A stretch of 64,000 nucleotides of DNA from Bacillota bacterium (GTDB lineage: Bacteria > Bacillota > UBA4882 > UBA8346), in the NCBI GenBank assembly GCA_023415835.1, contig JAEZJK010000122.1, forward strand, positions 1 to 64,000, given 5' to 3'. The notes below the pieces were generated by a model. The model had not been told where the DNA came from. It ran no database searches and saw nothing but the letters and a program-made list of their open reading frames with translations. The translations under genes and the position numbers were made by a program. Of the stretch, positions 43,491 to 51,082 are shown in pieces (the stretch's first letter is position 1; each line of letters begins with the position of its first letter).

Positions 43491-44090
43491 TTATTTGAAT
43501 AAACGGTTCCGCAAAGAATTAACAAAGCTAATCCGATGCCCTCTATTCTTGGCAGGGAAAACCCCGGCGTTTACCGAACGGACTTCTTCAACCGAATAGA
43601 AAGCTTTTGGGTTAAATTGTTTAATAATCGACACTACTTCAGGGAGGCAGCTTCGTTTGAAAATCGTATAAACCACATTGACCGGTCCGGATCCTCCCTG
43701 GGCAGCTATACTGGTAACTCCAAAACCTGACTCCCGTAATGAGTCGATTAGTTCCATCTCACCGTTGGTGGTAAAGATCCTAATAATCAAAACCCCCATC
43801 GCCAGCTTTCCTTCGATAGTAATCCCGATAAAGTTTCCACAAGCAAAACCGGCGGCATAGGCAATGTAACAAAAAATATTATCTAAGTTTTGCATGATTT
43901 GACCGATTGCCACCAACCAAATCAAGACTTCAAAGAAACCGAAAATGGACGCCAAAAACTTTTGCCCCTTGGATACAAAAATTATTCGGAGTGTCCCGAT
44001 AGTCACATCACAAATCCGGGATAAAAAGATCAGGCAAGGCAATACGACCCAAGTAAACAGATCCGAATTCATCCATTGTGCCAAATCCAA
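43491..44090 (-). CDS. DUF2179 (YebE/UPF0316) membrane protein
   Basis: 199 residues. Three N-terminal transmembrane segments are followed by a cytoplasmic DUF2179 domain (about 105-175) with IRIFTTNGEMELIDSLRESG and VVYTIFKRSCLPEVVSIIKQ. The signature CDVTIGTLRIIFVSKGQK is typical of UPF0316. The start appears to be TTG after AAGGTG. The function is unknown; related DUF2179 domains may bind nucleotides. Confidence 0.85.
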   Translation of the reverse strand: MDLAQWMNSDLFTWVVLPCLIFLSRICDVTIGTLRIIFVSKGQKFLASIFGFFEVLIWLVAIGQIMQNLDNIFCYIAYAAGFACGNFIGITIEGKLAMGVLIIRIFTTNGEMELIDSLRESGFGVTSIAAQGGSGPVNVVYTIFKRSCLPEVVSIIKQFNPKAFYSVEEVRSVNAGVFPAKNRGHRISFVNSLRNRLFK

Positions 44091-44213
44091 TTCACACCTT
44101 ATCGTTTGATATTATCTAATTATTAAATACGCTTCCCTAACAGTATTTCCTGCAAGCGCCCGGAATCCAAATATGCCTTCTACATAAAAAATTTAGCACC
44201 ACCTACAAAAAAA

Positions 44214-44231
44214 CCGGGCTACACCGCCCGG
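44214..44231 (-). terminator. Terminator of the two-P-loop ATPase gene
   Basis: CCGGGC/GCCCGG stem overlapping the end of the gene, followed by TTTTTTT on the minus strand. Confidence 0.8.
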
Positions 44232-45343
44232 CTAAAATCCGCCTCTTTTTCTCCCGCGTACTTTAAGAGCCTTTCTAAGGTGCGTTTCCGTAATTCGGCA
44301 ATCGCTGTGAAGTCCATATTCGGAATATAATATTCTTCCATTTGATCGTGCAAGTGTTTTGCTTTTGCGATAAACTTAATTGCCGCTTCAAAAAGCTCTT
44401 CAATCAATTTTTGTTCGGATGCGATAACCTCTCCATATTTGGTGAGCACATATGGGGCAACGCAACAGTCCATGTCAATCGTCCGGTTAACCTTACCCAT
44501 CGGATAGCAGTGGGGTTCTATCGATGTTGTGAACGCCACTCCAATTTCAGGTATGATTAAATGTTCTATTTTATATGGATCAAATGCGCAATAATAACCC
44601 TCGCAGCGAAACCCTTTTTCCAGCGCCGCAGTAAGGACCTTATTAAGTAAAGTGGCCTTCCCTGTCCCTACTCCACCGGTAACCGCCAAGACTCTGGATT
44701 GGCAATCCAATAAACTTGGCAAGAAATTTTGAAAACCCTCCGGTGTAATCGCACTGGCAAATAATTTACGGAGAAAACCCGGTTTAGCAGTAACTTGATA
44801 TCCGGAGAATAAATCATCTATTACTTCCGCGGCTATTTGATTTGCCTTACCAATCGCCAACCCTTCCGAGTTAATGATCTCCAAATCATCGTAAATCTCT
44901 TTAGCAGCTTTCAAATAACAGTAAGCCCTACGGAAGTTTTGGCTAATCTCCCGATTTAATTCGATAATCTCTTCTTTCCCGCGGCGGATCCCTTTTTCAT
45001 CCCAATAGTCGCCTAAATGAATAATCTCATCCACTGCGCCTGGATGACGCGGATCAATAATATGGGGACTGGTTCCATCCATCAACGCCACTTCAATCTG
45101 GGGAAAAACCACTCCATCAAGGGAGTTGTTATCTGAAGAACAATGATGCAACTCGACATCATACCCTCGCTCGTTTAATTCAGCCGCCAACGCTTTCATA
45201 AACGAACTTTTACCCACACCGGGGCCGCCTTTAATTATCATAATTCTAGTGGCATCCGGCGGAATTAGATAATTGTAATATGAAAAAAAGCCCACTGAAG
45301 TATTTCCACCCGGAAAAGCCTCACGTATCTTACCCTTTGCCAT
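44219..45343 (-). CDS. ATPase with two P-loops (PRK06851-like)
   Basis: 374 residues with two related halves. The first Walker A is IIKGGPGVGKSSFMKALA at about 36-53; the second is VTGGVGTGKATLLNKVL near 218-234. Conserved stretches include HHCSSDNNSLDGVVFPQIEV and YYCAFDPYKIEHLIIPEIGV, the equivalent segments of each half. This corresponds to a family known in spore formers only as PRK06851-type ATPases. The cytoplasmic role is unknown. AGAGGGGAG precedes the ATG. Confidence 0.8.
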   Translation of the reverse strand: MAKGKIREAFPGGNTSVGFFSYYNYLIPPDATRIMIIKGGPGVGKSSFMKALAAELNERGYDVELHHCSSDNNSLDGVVFPQIEVALMDGTSPHIIDPRHPGAVDEIIHLGDYWDEKGIRRGKEEIIELNREISQNFRRAYCYLKAAKEIYDDLEIINSEGLAIGKANQIAAEVIDDLFSGYQVTAKPGFLRKLFASAITPEGFQNFLPSLLDCQSRVLAVTGGVGTGKATLLNKVLTAALEKGFRCEGYYCAFDPYKIEHLIIPEIGVAFTTSIEPHCYPMGKVNRTIDMDCCVAPYVLTKYGEVIASEQKLIEELFEAAIKFIAKAKHLHDQMEEYYIPNMDFTAIAELRKRTLERLLKYAGEKEADFSRAV

Positions 45344-45413
45344 TTAATCTCCCCTCTCTTAGGACTTTGGCCTAAAAATAGTCTATGCTCAAAAAGAGAG
45401 GGGGGTGAACCTA

Positions 45414-45818
45414 TTACAGTTTGTCCTTTAAAAAAGCCCCCAAAAGCTTATCCACATTTCGGATATGGCCATTTAGCCAATTGACGACCGTCCGATTGGT
45501 CATAACCACGATATGGGTCCCCGGACCGGTAGTGGCCAACTCGTTCTTTAATCCCATGAAACTTTGAATGAATTGCTCATGTTGTTTCTTATGGTTTAAA
45601 TAGTCGGGATAATTATATTGCTTCATCAATGCTTCTTCAGTGCCAAAATGGGTGACCACATAACTTTCTAAAAAACCGATGATCTCGTTCAATACTTCCT
45701 TCCCTTTTCCCTGGGTACATGCTTCCAGCATCTGGTTGATCCTTTTAAATAATTCTTTGTGCTGGTTATCGATTTCCAGAGAGCCCACCGCCAGATCTTC
45801 CGTCCATTCAATCGCCAT
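45414..45818 (-). CDS. Bacteriohemerythrin
   Basis: 134 residues forming a four-helix bundle with a diiron O2-binding site. Ligand motifs are visible: DNQHKELFKRIN, THFGTEEALMKQYNYPDY, HKKQHEQFIQSF and NGHIRNVDKLLG. In anaerobes such proteins bind or scavenge oxygen. GGAGGGG lies before the ATG. Single gene. Confidence 0.93.
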   Translation of the reverse strand: MAIEWTEDLAVGSLEIDNQHKELFKRINQMLEACTQGKGKEVLNEIIGFLESYVVTHFGTEEALMKQYNYPDYLNHKKQHEQFIQSFMGLKNELATTGPGTHIVVMTNRTVVNWLNGHIRNVDKLLGAFLKDKL

Positions 45819-45963
45819 GGTTTTCCCCTCCTAAACTCTAATGAAATACCTTTTAAATTATTTTCGGCTTTCCAAAGAATTGTCCTTAGCAAAACTTTCG
45901 TTAATCCGTTTAAATATTCAAACTTAAGTTATTGGCAATTTGGTTCTTTTGCGTTAGCACTGC

Positions 45964-46941
45964 TTAAAAGGGAACCATTCCCGCCGTAATCAGTAACCAC
46001 CCGATTAGCAAATACGATTGGCTATCCAACCAAAACTGTAACCCTTCAGGAATCCAAGGCGATTTAAATGATTCGGGCACTGATTGGTTTTCCAGGTTCA
46101 AGATGAATTTTTTTAGTTTTAAGGCCATCTCCGGATTACCCCTTGGATCGCCTAGGCTGATATCTCCGTAAAACGGTTGGCTTTTCCCAAATAACATCCG
46201 AAAGTCTTCGGCGAAAGTCTCTTCGCTGGAATCATTCCATGCAGCAGTATTAACTTTACCCGGCCCCCGCCATTTACCCCCTCGAATCCGAAGGTAGGTA
46301 TCCCATAACGAATTAGATTCCGGATTTTTAGAATGCATAAACCGAGAATGCAGATGGTGCCCTAGTTCATGAAGTAACGTTACGCGTAGTTGTTCATAAC
46401 TTTTGTCATGAATATCGGGGGCGCTGATCATTACAAATCCCTCCCCTCCCAAACCGCTAATTTCGGGAACTCCGCACGGTAAAAGGTAAACCCGTAAACC
46501 GGAAAGAAAAGCGGATGGTAGCGTTGGAGCTAGCTCGGTTAAAACCCGAAACGCCTCTTCCCTGCTATAAGCCGATTTCCCCTTTTCATCCAAATGGTAA
46601 CCTTCCCAATCTTTAATAGCGGTAATATCGCCACGATCCAAATATTCCAAGCCTTTCCGTAGTTCTTTGTAATAATTCAACAAAGTGACGGTCTCTTCAG
46701 GGGAATATACTTTAAAACCGGCGGTTCCCAACTTGCCATTATTCTCTTCAAAACTCTCGATTTTTCTTTTAATCGCCTCCAGTTCACGCACAATCTCCGC
46801 CTTACTCCGTGAGGAAATATTTAATAAATCCCCGTTCGCAGCGTTTAAACCTGGCTGAATAGGCAATATTACATTAAAAAAGCTATATAATAATAACAAC
46901 AACATTGTAACAATTCCCGCCCGTATTTTTCCTTCTAACAT
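45964..46941 (-). CDS. Membrane-anchored putative zinc metalloprotease
   Basis: 325 residues. The N-terminal hydrophobic segment (about 8-30) is a signal-anchor, and another lies at the C-terminus (SYLLIGWLLITAGMVPF). The central zinc site is LLHELGHHLHSRFMH, HExxH, and a downstream EETFAEDFRMLFG provides a likely third ligand Glu, resembling gluzincin/lethal-factor-like proteases. The ATG at 46941, 8 bases after GGAGG, is preferred to the GTG at 46950. Substrates are unknown. Confidence 0.78.
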   Translation of the reverse strand: MLEGKIRAGIVTMLLLLLYSFFNVILPIQPGLNAANGDLLNISSRSKAEIVRELEAIKRKIESFEENNGKLGTAGFKVYSPEETVTLLNYYKELRKGLEYLDRGDITAIKDWEGYHLDEKGKSAYSREEAFRVLTELAPTLPSAFLSGLRVYLLPCGVPEISGLGGEGFVMISAPDIHDKSYEQLRVTLLHELGHHLHSRFMHSKNPESNSLWDTYLRIRGGKWRGPGKVNTAAWNDSSEETFAEDFRMLFGKSQPFYGDISLGDPRGNPEMALKLKKFILNLENQSVPESFKSPWIPEGLQFWLDSQSYLLIGWLLITAGMVPF

Positions 46942-46997
46942 CAGGTTCACCTCCTTCTTTCTGACCCGATTATATCACTTTTCCAATGTTATGTAAA

Positions 46998-47684
46998 CTA
47001 AACGGCCTGTTTACAATATTGTTTCAACGGGCATTCTTGGCAATTGGGGTTATGAGGCCGGCAATATCTCCGGCCGAGATTTAATAGGAGAATATGAAGT
47101 GAAAAATGATAACGCGCAGGAATTATAGGCGTTAATAATTGCTCCATTTGGGCAGGGTCAACTCCGGGTTTAACCCAACCCATCCGGATTGCAATCCGGT
47201 GAATATGAGTGTCTACTGGAAATGCCGGTAAATTCAAACCAAACAGAAGTACACAAGCTGCGGTTTTAGATCCCACTCCCGGTAAGCCCTGGAGAAATTC
47301 CCTGGCCAGCTCGGGATCGTCCCCAAGTTTATCCAAGGTTAATTCTTGAATGCGATTCTGAATAGCTTTTAAAACGGCTCGGATTGTTTTGGCTTTTTGA
47401 TTGGCCAGGCCTCCGGAACGAATCACCTCTATCAATACTGCCTCTTCCACTTTTAGTACCGCTTCCGGTTCCGGAAAGGCCAATTTAAACTGGCGCCAAC
47501 TTGCTAAAGCATTCCGATCCGAAGTAGCTTGAGTCAAAATAGTGGCGAGCAGGACATCCAAAGCGCTTTCACAATAAGCCAACGGGCTGCTTTGATGTAA
47601 CAGTTCCGGTTCTCCGAGAGATTTATGGAGTTTATCGTCGATCAAAGCGAAATAACCATCGGGATCTTTTAAATAGTTATTCAT
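46998..47684 (-). CDS. Endonuclease III-family DNA glycosylase
   Basis: 228 residues. The helix-hairpin-helix LQGLPGVGSKTAACVLLFG is followed by FPVDTHIHRIAIRMGW with the catalytic Asp. The C-terminal [4Fe-4S] loop is CRPHNPNCQECPLKQYC (Cys-x6-Cys-x2-Cys-x5-Cys). The Lys that distinguishes bifunctional Nth is not clearly placed: the hairpin has GVGSKTA, where Lys at this position is consistent with AP-lyase activity. It acts in base excision repair. No strong ribosome site precedes the ATG. Confidence 0.9.
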   Translation of the reverse strand: MNNYLKDPDGYFALIDDKLHKSLGEPELLHQSSPLAYCESALDVLLATILTQATSDRNALASWRQFKLAFPEPEAVLKVEEAVLIEVIRSGGLANQKAKTIRAVLKAIQNRIQELTLDKLGDDPELAREFLQGLPGVGSKTAACVLLFGLNLPAFPVDTHIHRIAIRMGWVKPGVDPAQMEQLLTPIIPARYHFSLHILLLNLGRRYCRPHNPNCQECPLKQYCKQAV

Positions 47685-47883
47685 AACATGATTATATCAA
47701 ATGTCTTATCAATTGGCATATCAATAAAGCAGGCAAATTTTTTTCATTATGTACAGCTCTTAAAAGGACTTCTTTAATTTGAAGCTTCAAACCTTAAAAA
47801 CCGTGAATATACTTGATTTTCTGTTGATCTTCGGGAGAGGAATTATCATGTCCAACTAGAATATTTCTTTTGTTCAAAAAATG

Positions 47884-47912
47884 ATCATTATCTAAAAAGC
47901 ACAGATAATGAT
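47884..47912. promoter_or_regulatory. Inverted repeat upstream of the CheC-like gene
   Basis: ATCATTATCT (47884-47893) and AGATAATGAT (47903-47912) form a perfect 10-bp dyad with a 9-base spacer, ending 22 bp before the ATG. It could be an operator or a hairpin in the leader. Confidence 0.5.
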
Positions 47913-47934
47913 ATCTAAAAAGGGGCGTCAGATA

Positions 47935-48591
47935 ATGTCCAACGTCGTAATTGAACAAAATGAAGCATCAATTAGGGAAGAGTTTTATCTTCCTCCCCTA
48001 GAGGTTAAAAATTTATATGCGATAGCCCAAACCGGCGCTGCCAGTTCCATCAATTCACTACGTGATTTTTTAGGTATGAATGTGGACATTCATTTAAACT
48101 GCCTAACATTTCTCCCGTTCCCCATTTTAATTGACCGTATCAAACTCTTTTATCAAAACAATATCGGTTTTCATCTTCGTTTTTCCGGAGACATTACCGG
48201 CGAAATTTTTACTTTCTTTCGCGAACAAGATGCCCAAAATCTGATCGAACGGATGTTAGGACAAAAACGGAAGCCGGGACGCGGCCTAAACCGTGTTGAA
48301 ACCTCCGTTCTTTCCGAATTAGTTAACATCGTTTCCAATACTTTTTGGCGGGCTCTCTCCGAAAAAACCCTTCTCAACTGGTACTTTACTCCTCCAACCC
48401 CGGTCACAGATTTAAACCGTTCCTTGATTTACTCTGCAAAAATCTATAATTTGGACAATCTACTGATCCATTTCGAATACATCATTCCGATTCTGGAAAT
48501 CCGATTTCAATTCATCATTTTACCAGCTAAAAACACGATGAACAAAATCCTTTCCAAACTAAGTTCAACCCCAATAATAGAAAACGAATAA
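47935..48591 (+). CDS. CheC-like protein
   Basis: 218 residues. Two related segments match the CheC/CheX phosphatase layout. AIAQTGAASSINSLRDFLGM corresponds to the first helix region but lacks the Glu-Asn pair. ETSVLSELVNIVSNTFWRAL retains the SxxxExxN pattern of an active site. Intervening GEIFTFFREQDAQNLIERML is also CheC-like. It may dephosphorylate a CheY-like receiver or act as a scaffold, but no chemotaxis genes are adjacent. The ATG at 47935 follows AGGGG; nine upstream codons lack a site. Confidence 0.7.
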   Translation: MSNVVIEQNEASIREEFYLPPLEVKNLYAIAQTGAASSINSLRDFLGMNVDIHLNCLTFLPFPILIDRIKLFYQNNIGFHLRFSGDITGEIFTFFREQDAQNLIERMLGQKRKPGRGLNRVETSVLSELVNIVSNTFWRALSEKTLLNWYFTPPTPVTDLNRSLIYSAKIYNLDNLLIHFEYIIPILEIRFQFIILPAKNTMNKILSKLSSTPIIENE

Positions 48592-48717
48592 TTTTTGGTA
48601 ACGTCATTAGTCCTTAACGAATAGAACCGGATCCAACATAAACGGCACCGGCCGGCAGGAGATTTTCGCCAATCCTCGAATAATAAGGTAAAAATAACAT
48701 AAAAGGGGGGAGTGCAA

Positions 48718-49164
48718 ATGACGCTAAAAGAACGCATCCAAGAGGATTTAAAAACCGCTATGAAAAGCAAGGATCAATTGCGCCTTTCTGTAATCCGTTT
48801 GGCGAAGGCAGCAATTACCAATCTGGAAATTGCCCGCGGACATGAACTGAACGATTCCGAGACCCTTGAAGTATTGGCCAAAGAATCCAAACAGCGGAAT
48901 GACGCAATCAATGAGTATGAGAAAGCCGGGCGGAACGATATTGTTAACACCCTTAAAGAGGAAGTCAAAATTCTTCAAGCATATCTTCCGGCTCAACTTT
49001 CCGAAGCCGAAATCAGCCAACTCGTTAAGGAGACCGTTGCCGAACTTGGCGTTACCAGTAAAAAAGAAATGGGCAAAGTAATGGCGGCCCTGATGCCAAA
49101 AACTAAAGGACGGGCCGATGGCAGGATTGTCAACCAAATTGTCAGTTCGATCCTTGGTGAATAG
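48718..49164 (+). CDS. GatB/YqeY domain protein
   Basis: 148 residues, the stand-alone YqeY family. It begins TLKERIQEDLKTAMKSKDQL, with LSVIRLAKAAITNLEI, EYEKAGR and ILQAYLPAQLSEAEI. The C-terminal domain is homologous to the tRNA-binding tail of GatB (LVKETVAELG, MGKVMAALMPKTKGRADG). The role is uncertain, possibly tRNA-related. GGGGGGAG lies 6 bases before the ATG, and the ribbon-helix-helix gene follows by 29 bp. Confidence 0.92.
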   Translation: MTLKERIQEDLKTAMKSKDQLRLSVIRLAKAAITNLEIARGHELNDSETLEVLAKESKQRNDAINEYEKAGRNDIVNTLKEEVKILQAYLPAQLSEAEISQLVKETVAELGVTSKKEMGKVMAALMPKTKGRADGRIVNQIVSSILGE

Positions 49165-49192
49165 AACCTACCGGTTTGGTAAGACTAATTTT

Positions 49193-49378
49193 ATGAAAGA
49201 AAACTTCGCAAAAAAAAGTTTACACGTCCGAATTAATATTGAATTATATGAAAAGCTCCGCCAAATATCCTTTTATGAACATCGGACGCTAACTGAGGTA
49301 ATCTCGAGGTTAATCAACGAATATGTAGAAGAAAAGGCCGTTGAAGAATTGGATTTAACCACGCCAATAGTGCTATAA
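49193..49378 (+). CDS. Small ribbon-helix-helix-type protein
   Basis: 61 residues. KKSLHVRINIELYEKLRQIS and TLTEVISRLINEYVEEKAVE fit the beta-helix-helix fold of CopG/Arc-type DNA-binding proteins. It probably shares a transcript with yqeY. The start is not certain: the ribosome site is weak and the frame is open further upstream, overlapping yqeY. No toxin gene follows, so it may be a stand-alone regulator. Confidence 0.7.
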   Translation: MKENFAKKSLHVRINIELYEKLRQISFYEHRTLTEVISRLINEYVEEKAVEELDLTTPIVL

Positions 49379-49383
49379 ATAAA

Positions 49384-49403
49384 AGACCCCTTTCGGGGGG
49401 TCT
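49384..49403 (-). terminator. Terminator of the ferredoxin gene
   Basis: AGACCCC/GGGGTCT stem with loop TTTCGG, followed on the minus strand by TTTTATTT. It is shared by convergent transcripts. Confidence 0.8.
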
Positions 49404-49409
49404 CCATAC

Positions 49410-49580
49410 TTACTCTTTGTTCGGCGCTCCAACCGGGCAAACATCGGCGCAGGCGCCACATTCAATGCATTTGCTCGGGTCGATTACATATTTATCGGAA
49501 CCCTCACTAATAGCATCTACCGGGCATTCCGGCTGACAAGCACCGCAGCTGATGCATTCATCATTAATTTTGTAACTCAT
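49410..49580 (-). CDS. 2[4Fe-4S] ferredoxin
   Basis: A 56-residue clostridial-type ferredoxin. The two cluster motifs are CISCGACQPECP (9-20) and CIECGACADVCP (38-49), in pseudo-twofold arrangement. GGAGG is 6 bases before the ATG. It would be the main low-potential electron carrier for enzymes such as the hydrogenase encoded at 17.6-19.1 kb. Monocistronic with its own terminator. The 200-bp gap upstream contains only the tRNA-Gly promoter. Confidence 0.93.
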   Translation of the reverse strand: MSYKINDECISCGACQPECPVDAISEGSDKYVIDPSKCIECGACADVCPVGAPNKE

Positions 49581-49786
49581 GAGACACCTCCTAATTTAAG
49601 TAGCGTTAAATATATTCCAATAAAAAATAACATACATGCTCATTGTTCGACCAAAAACCGAAAAATCCTCTTAACAATTTTTACTTTTTAGGAATATCAG
49701 TTCCTTATTTTGTTTTAGTTGGTATACTTTATCTCCCTCTTCCGCTTGCTTTTTCTGAATAAATTGGTTATAATATTATCTGCAAT

Positions 49787-49861
49787 GCGGGTGTGGCTCA
49801 GTGGTAGAGCATCGGCTTCCCAAGCCGAGGACCGCGGGTTCGAATCCCGTCGCCCGCTCCA
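49787..49861 (+). tRNA. tRNA-Gly (anticodon CCC)
   Basis: A 7-bp acceptor stem GCGGGTG/CGCCCGC, D-arm GCTC/GAGC, anticodon stem TCGGC/GCCGA with loop TTCCCAA, and a T-arm with TTCGAAT. The CCA end is encoded. A promoter lies upstream: TTGCTT at 49746-49751, 17 bp spacer, TATAAT at 49769-49774. Confidence 0.95.
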
Positions 49862-49876
49862 AATTTATTTAAAATG

Positions 49877-49904
49877 CTTCTAGAATAATTTCTAGAAGTT
49901 TTTT
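49877..49904 (+). terminator. Terminator of tRNA-Gly
   Basis: CTTCTAGA/TCTAGAAG stem with six Ts, 16 bp after the tRNA. Confidence 0.85.
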
Positions 49905-49993
49905 AGTCCCTTCATGGTCCCGGTTGATTTACGGTCCCGTATATGTTAAAATTAATCACGGTTTAAGCATTGAAGGATAAAAAGTTTTTTTAA

Positions 49994-50068
49994 GCTGGCG
50001 TAGCTCAATGGTAGAGCAGCGGTATCGTAAACCGCAGGTTGCGGGTTCAATTCCCATCGCCAGCTCCA
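49994..50068 (+). tRNA. tRNA-Thr (anticodon CGT)
   Basis: Acceptor stem GCTGGCG/CGCCAGC, D-arm GCTC/GAGC, anticodon stem GCGGT/ACCGC with loop ATCGTAA (anticodon CGT), T-loop TTCAATT and encoded CCA. The T-stem GCGGG/CCCAT contains a C-A mismatch and a G-T pair, slightly weaker than in the neighbouring tRNA. Confidence 0.9.
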
Positions 50069-50093
50069 TTTTCTAATAAATGCCTAAATTTTA

Positions 50094-50120
50094 ACCAGGG
50101 CTATCTGCTCTGGTTTTTTA
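50094..50120 (+). terminator. Terminator of tRNA-Thr
   Basis: ACCAGGGC/GCTCTGGT stem (one mismatch) followed by TTTTTTA. Confidence 0.8.
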
Positions 50121-50215
50121 TGTTTAGTTAACCCTTCCATAGGATTTTTTAGCGTAATGTAGAAATATTACCATTAAAAGTCTTCCATTATCTTTCTTAA
50201 ACCAGGAGGGTTAAT

Positions 50216-51082
50216 ATGGCACCGGCTATATCCTGTTCCGATTTATTTAAAAATTATGGCTCGAAAAAAGTGCTTCAGGGAGTTAACTTGGAAGTGCCGC
50301 CGGGGACAATTTTCGCTTTGTTAGGGACCAATGGCGCCGGTAAAACCACCTTGATACGCACTCTAATGGGTTTAATCCCCAAATCCGGCGGCGAGGTCAA
50401 GGTCTTGGGTGAAGAACCTTACCGGATCGGCCCCCAATTAAGGCAACGCATCGGTTATGTTTCCGAAGAACAAGGATTATATGGATGGATGACTGTAGCA
50501 ACGATGATTAAATTCTGTAAGGCATTATATGAACGTTGGGACGATAAATTGATCCATAAGTATCTCAACCATTTTCAATTGGATCCGGATTCAAAAATCA
50601 GGGAACTATCCAAAGGCCAAACTGTTAAGCTCGCCTTAATATTGGCCCTGGCTCCCCAACCGGATTTACTAGTCTTAGATGAACCGATGAATGGGCTCGA
50701 CCCATTGGCTCAATATGAATTTTTACAAGTAATTATGAAAGATTTTAGCCTTGAGGGCCGGACAATCTTCTACTCGACTCATATTTTGGCCGATGTCCAA
50801 AACACAGCCCATCAAGGGGCTATACTTTATGATGGCAAAATTCAAACAGCCGGGCGAATCGATGAAATTCGCAATCAAATCGCTAAAATCAGAATCAACA
50901 AAGGGGCTACTCCACCGGCAATTGAAGCAGTTCCACTAAACCAAGATCCATCCGAGGGCTTATTTTTGATTCCTAGCGCGAGCATCCCGGAAGTAGCCGC
51001 CGCTTCGGAAGAGGTAATTCCCCAGGTCTCATTGGAAGAAGCTTTCTTCTTTTATTGCATGAGGGGGAAAAAACATGATTAA
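50216..51082 (+). CDS. ABC-2 transporter ATP-binding protein
   Basis: 288 residues. Walker A GTNGAGKTT (37-45), a Q-loop region at YVSEEQGLYGWMT, a variant signature LSKGQTVKLAL, Walker B LLVLDEPMNGLDP and H-loop STHILADV. The layout is that of exporter or integral-membrane-modifying ABC-2 systems such as NatA/CcmA. Residues after about 225 form a short accessory domain. It overlaps the first permease by 8 bases and, being the only ATPase, should serve both permeases. GGAGGG precedes the ATG. Confidence 0.92.
   Translation: MAPAISCSDLFKNYGSKKVLQGVNLEVPPGTIFALLGTNGAGKTTLIRTLMGLIPKSGGEVKVLGEEPYRIGPQLRQRIGYVSEEQGLYGWMTVATMIKFCKALYERWDDKLIHKYLNHFQLDPDSKIRELSKGQTVKLALILALAPQPDLLVLDEPMNGLDPLAQYEFLQVIMKDFSLEGRTIFYSTHILADVQNTAHQGAILYDGKIQTAGRIDEIRNQIAKIRINKGATPPAIEAVPLNQDPSEGLFLIPSASIPEVAAASEEVIPQVSLEEAFFFYCMRGKKHD

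Noticed and set aside
49994..50068. tRNA-Thr as a pseudogene because of the T-stem mismatch
   Set aside because: All other stems, the anticodon loop and the CCA end are intact, and a terminator follows, so it is probably functional.
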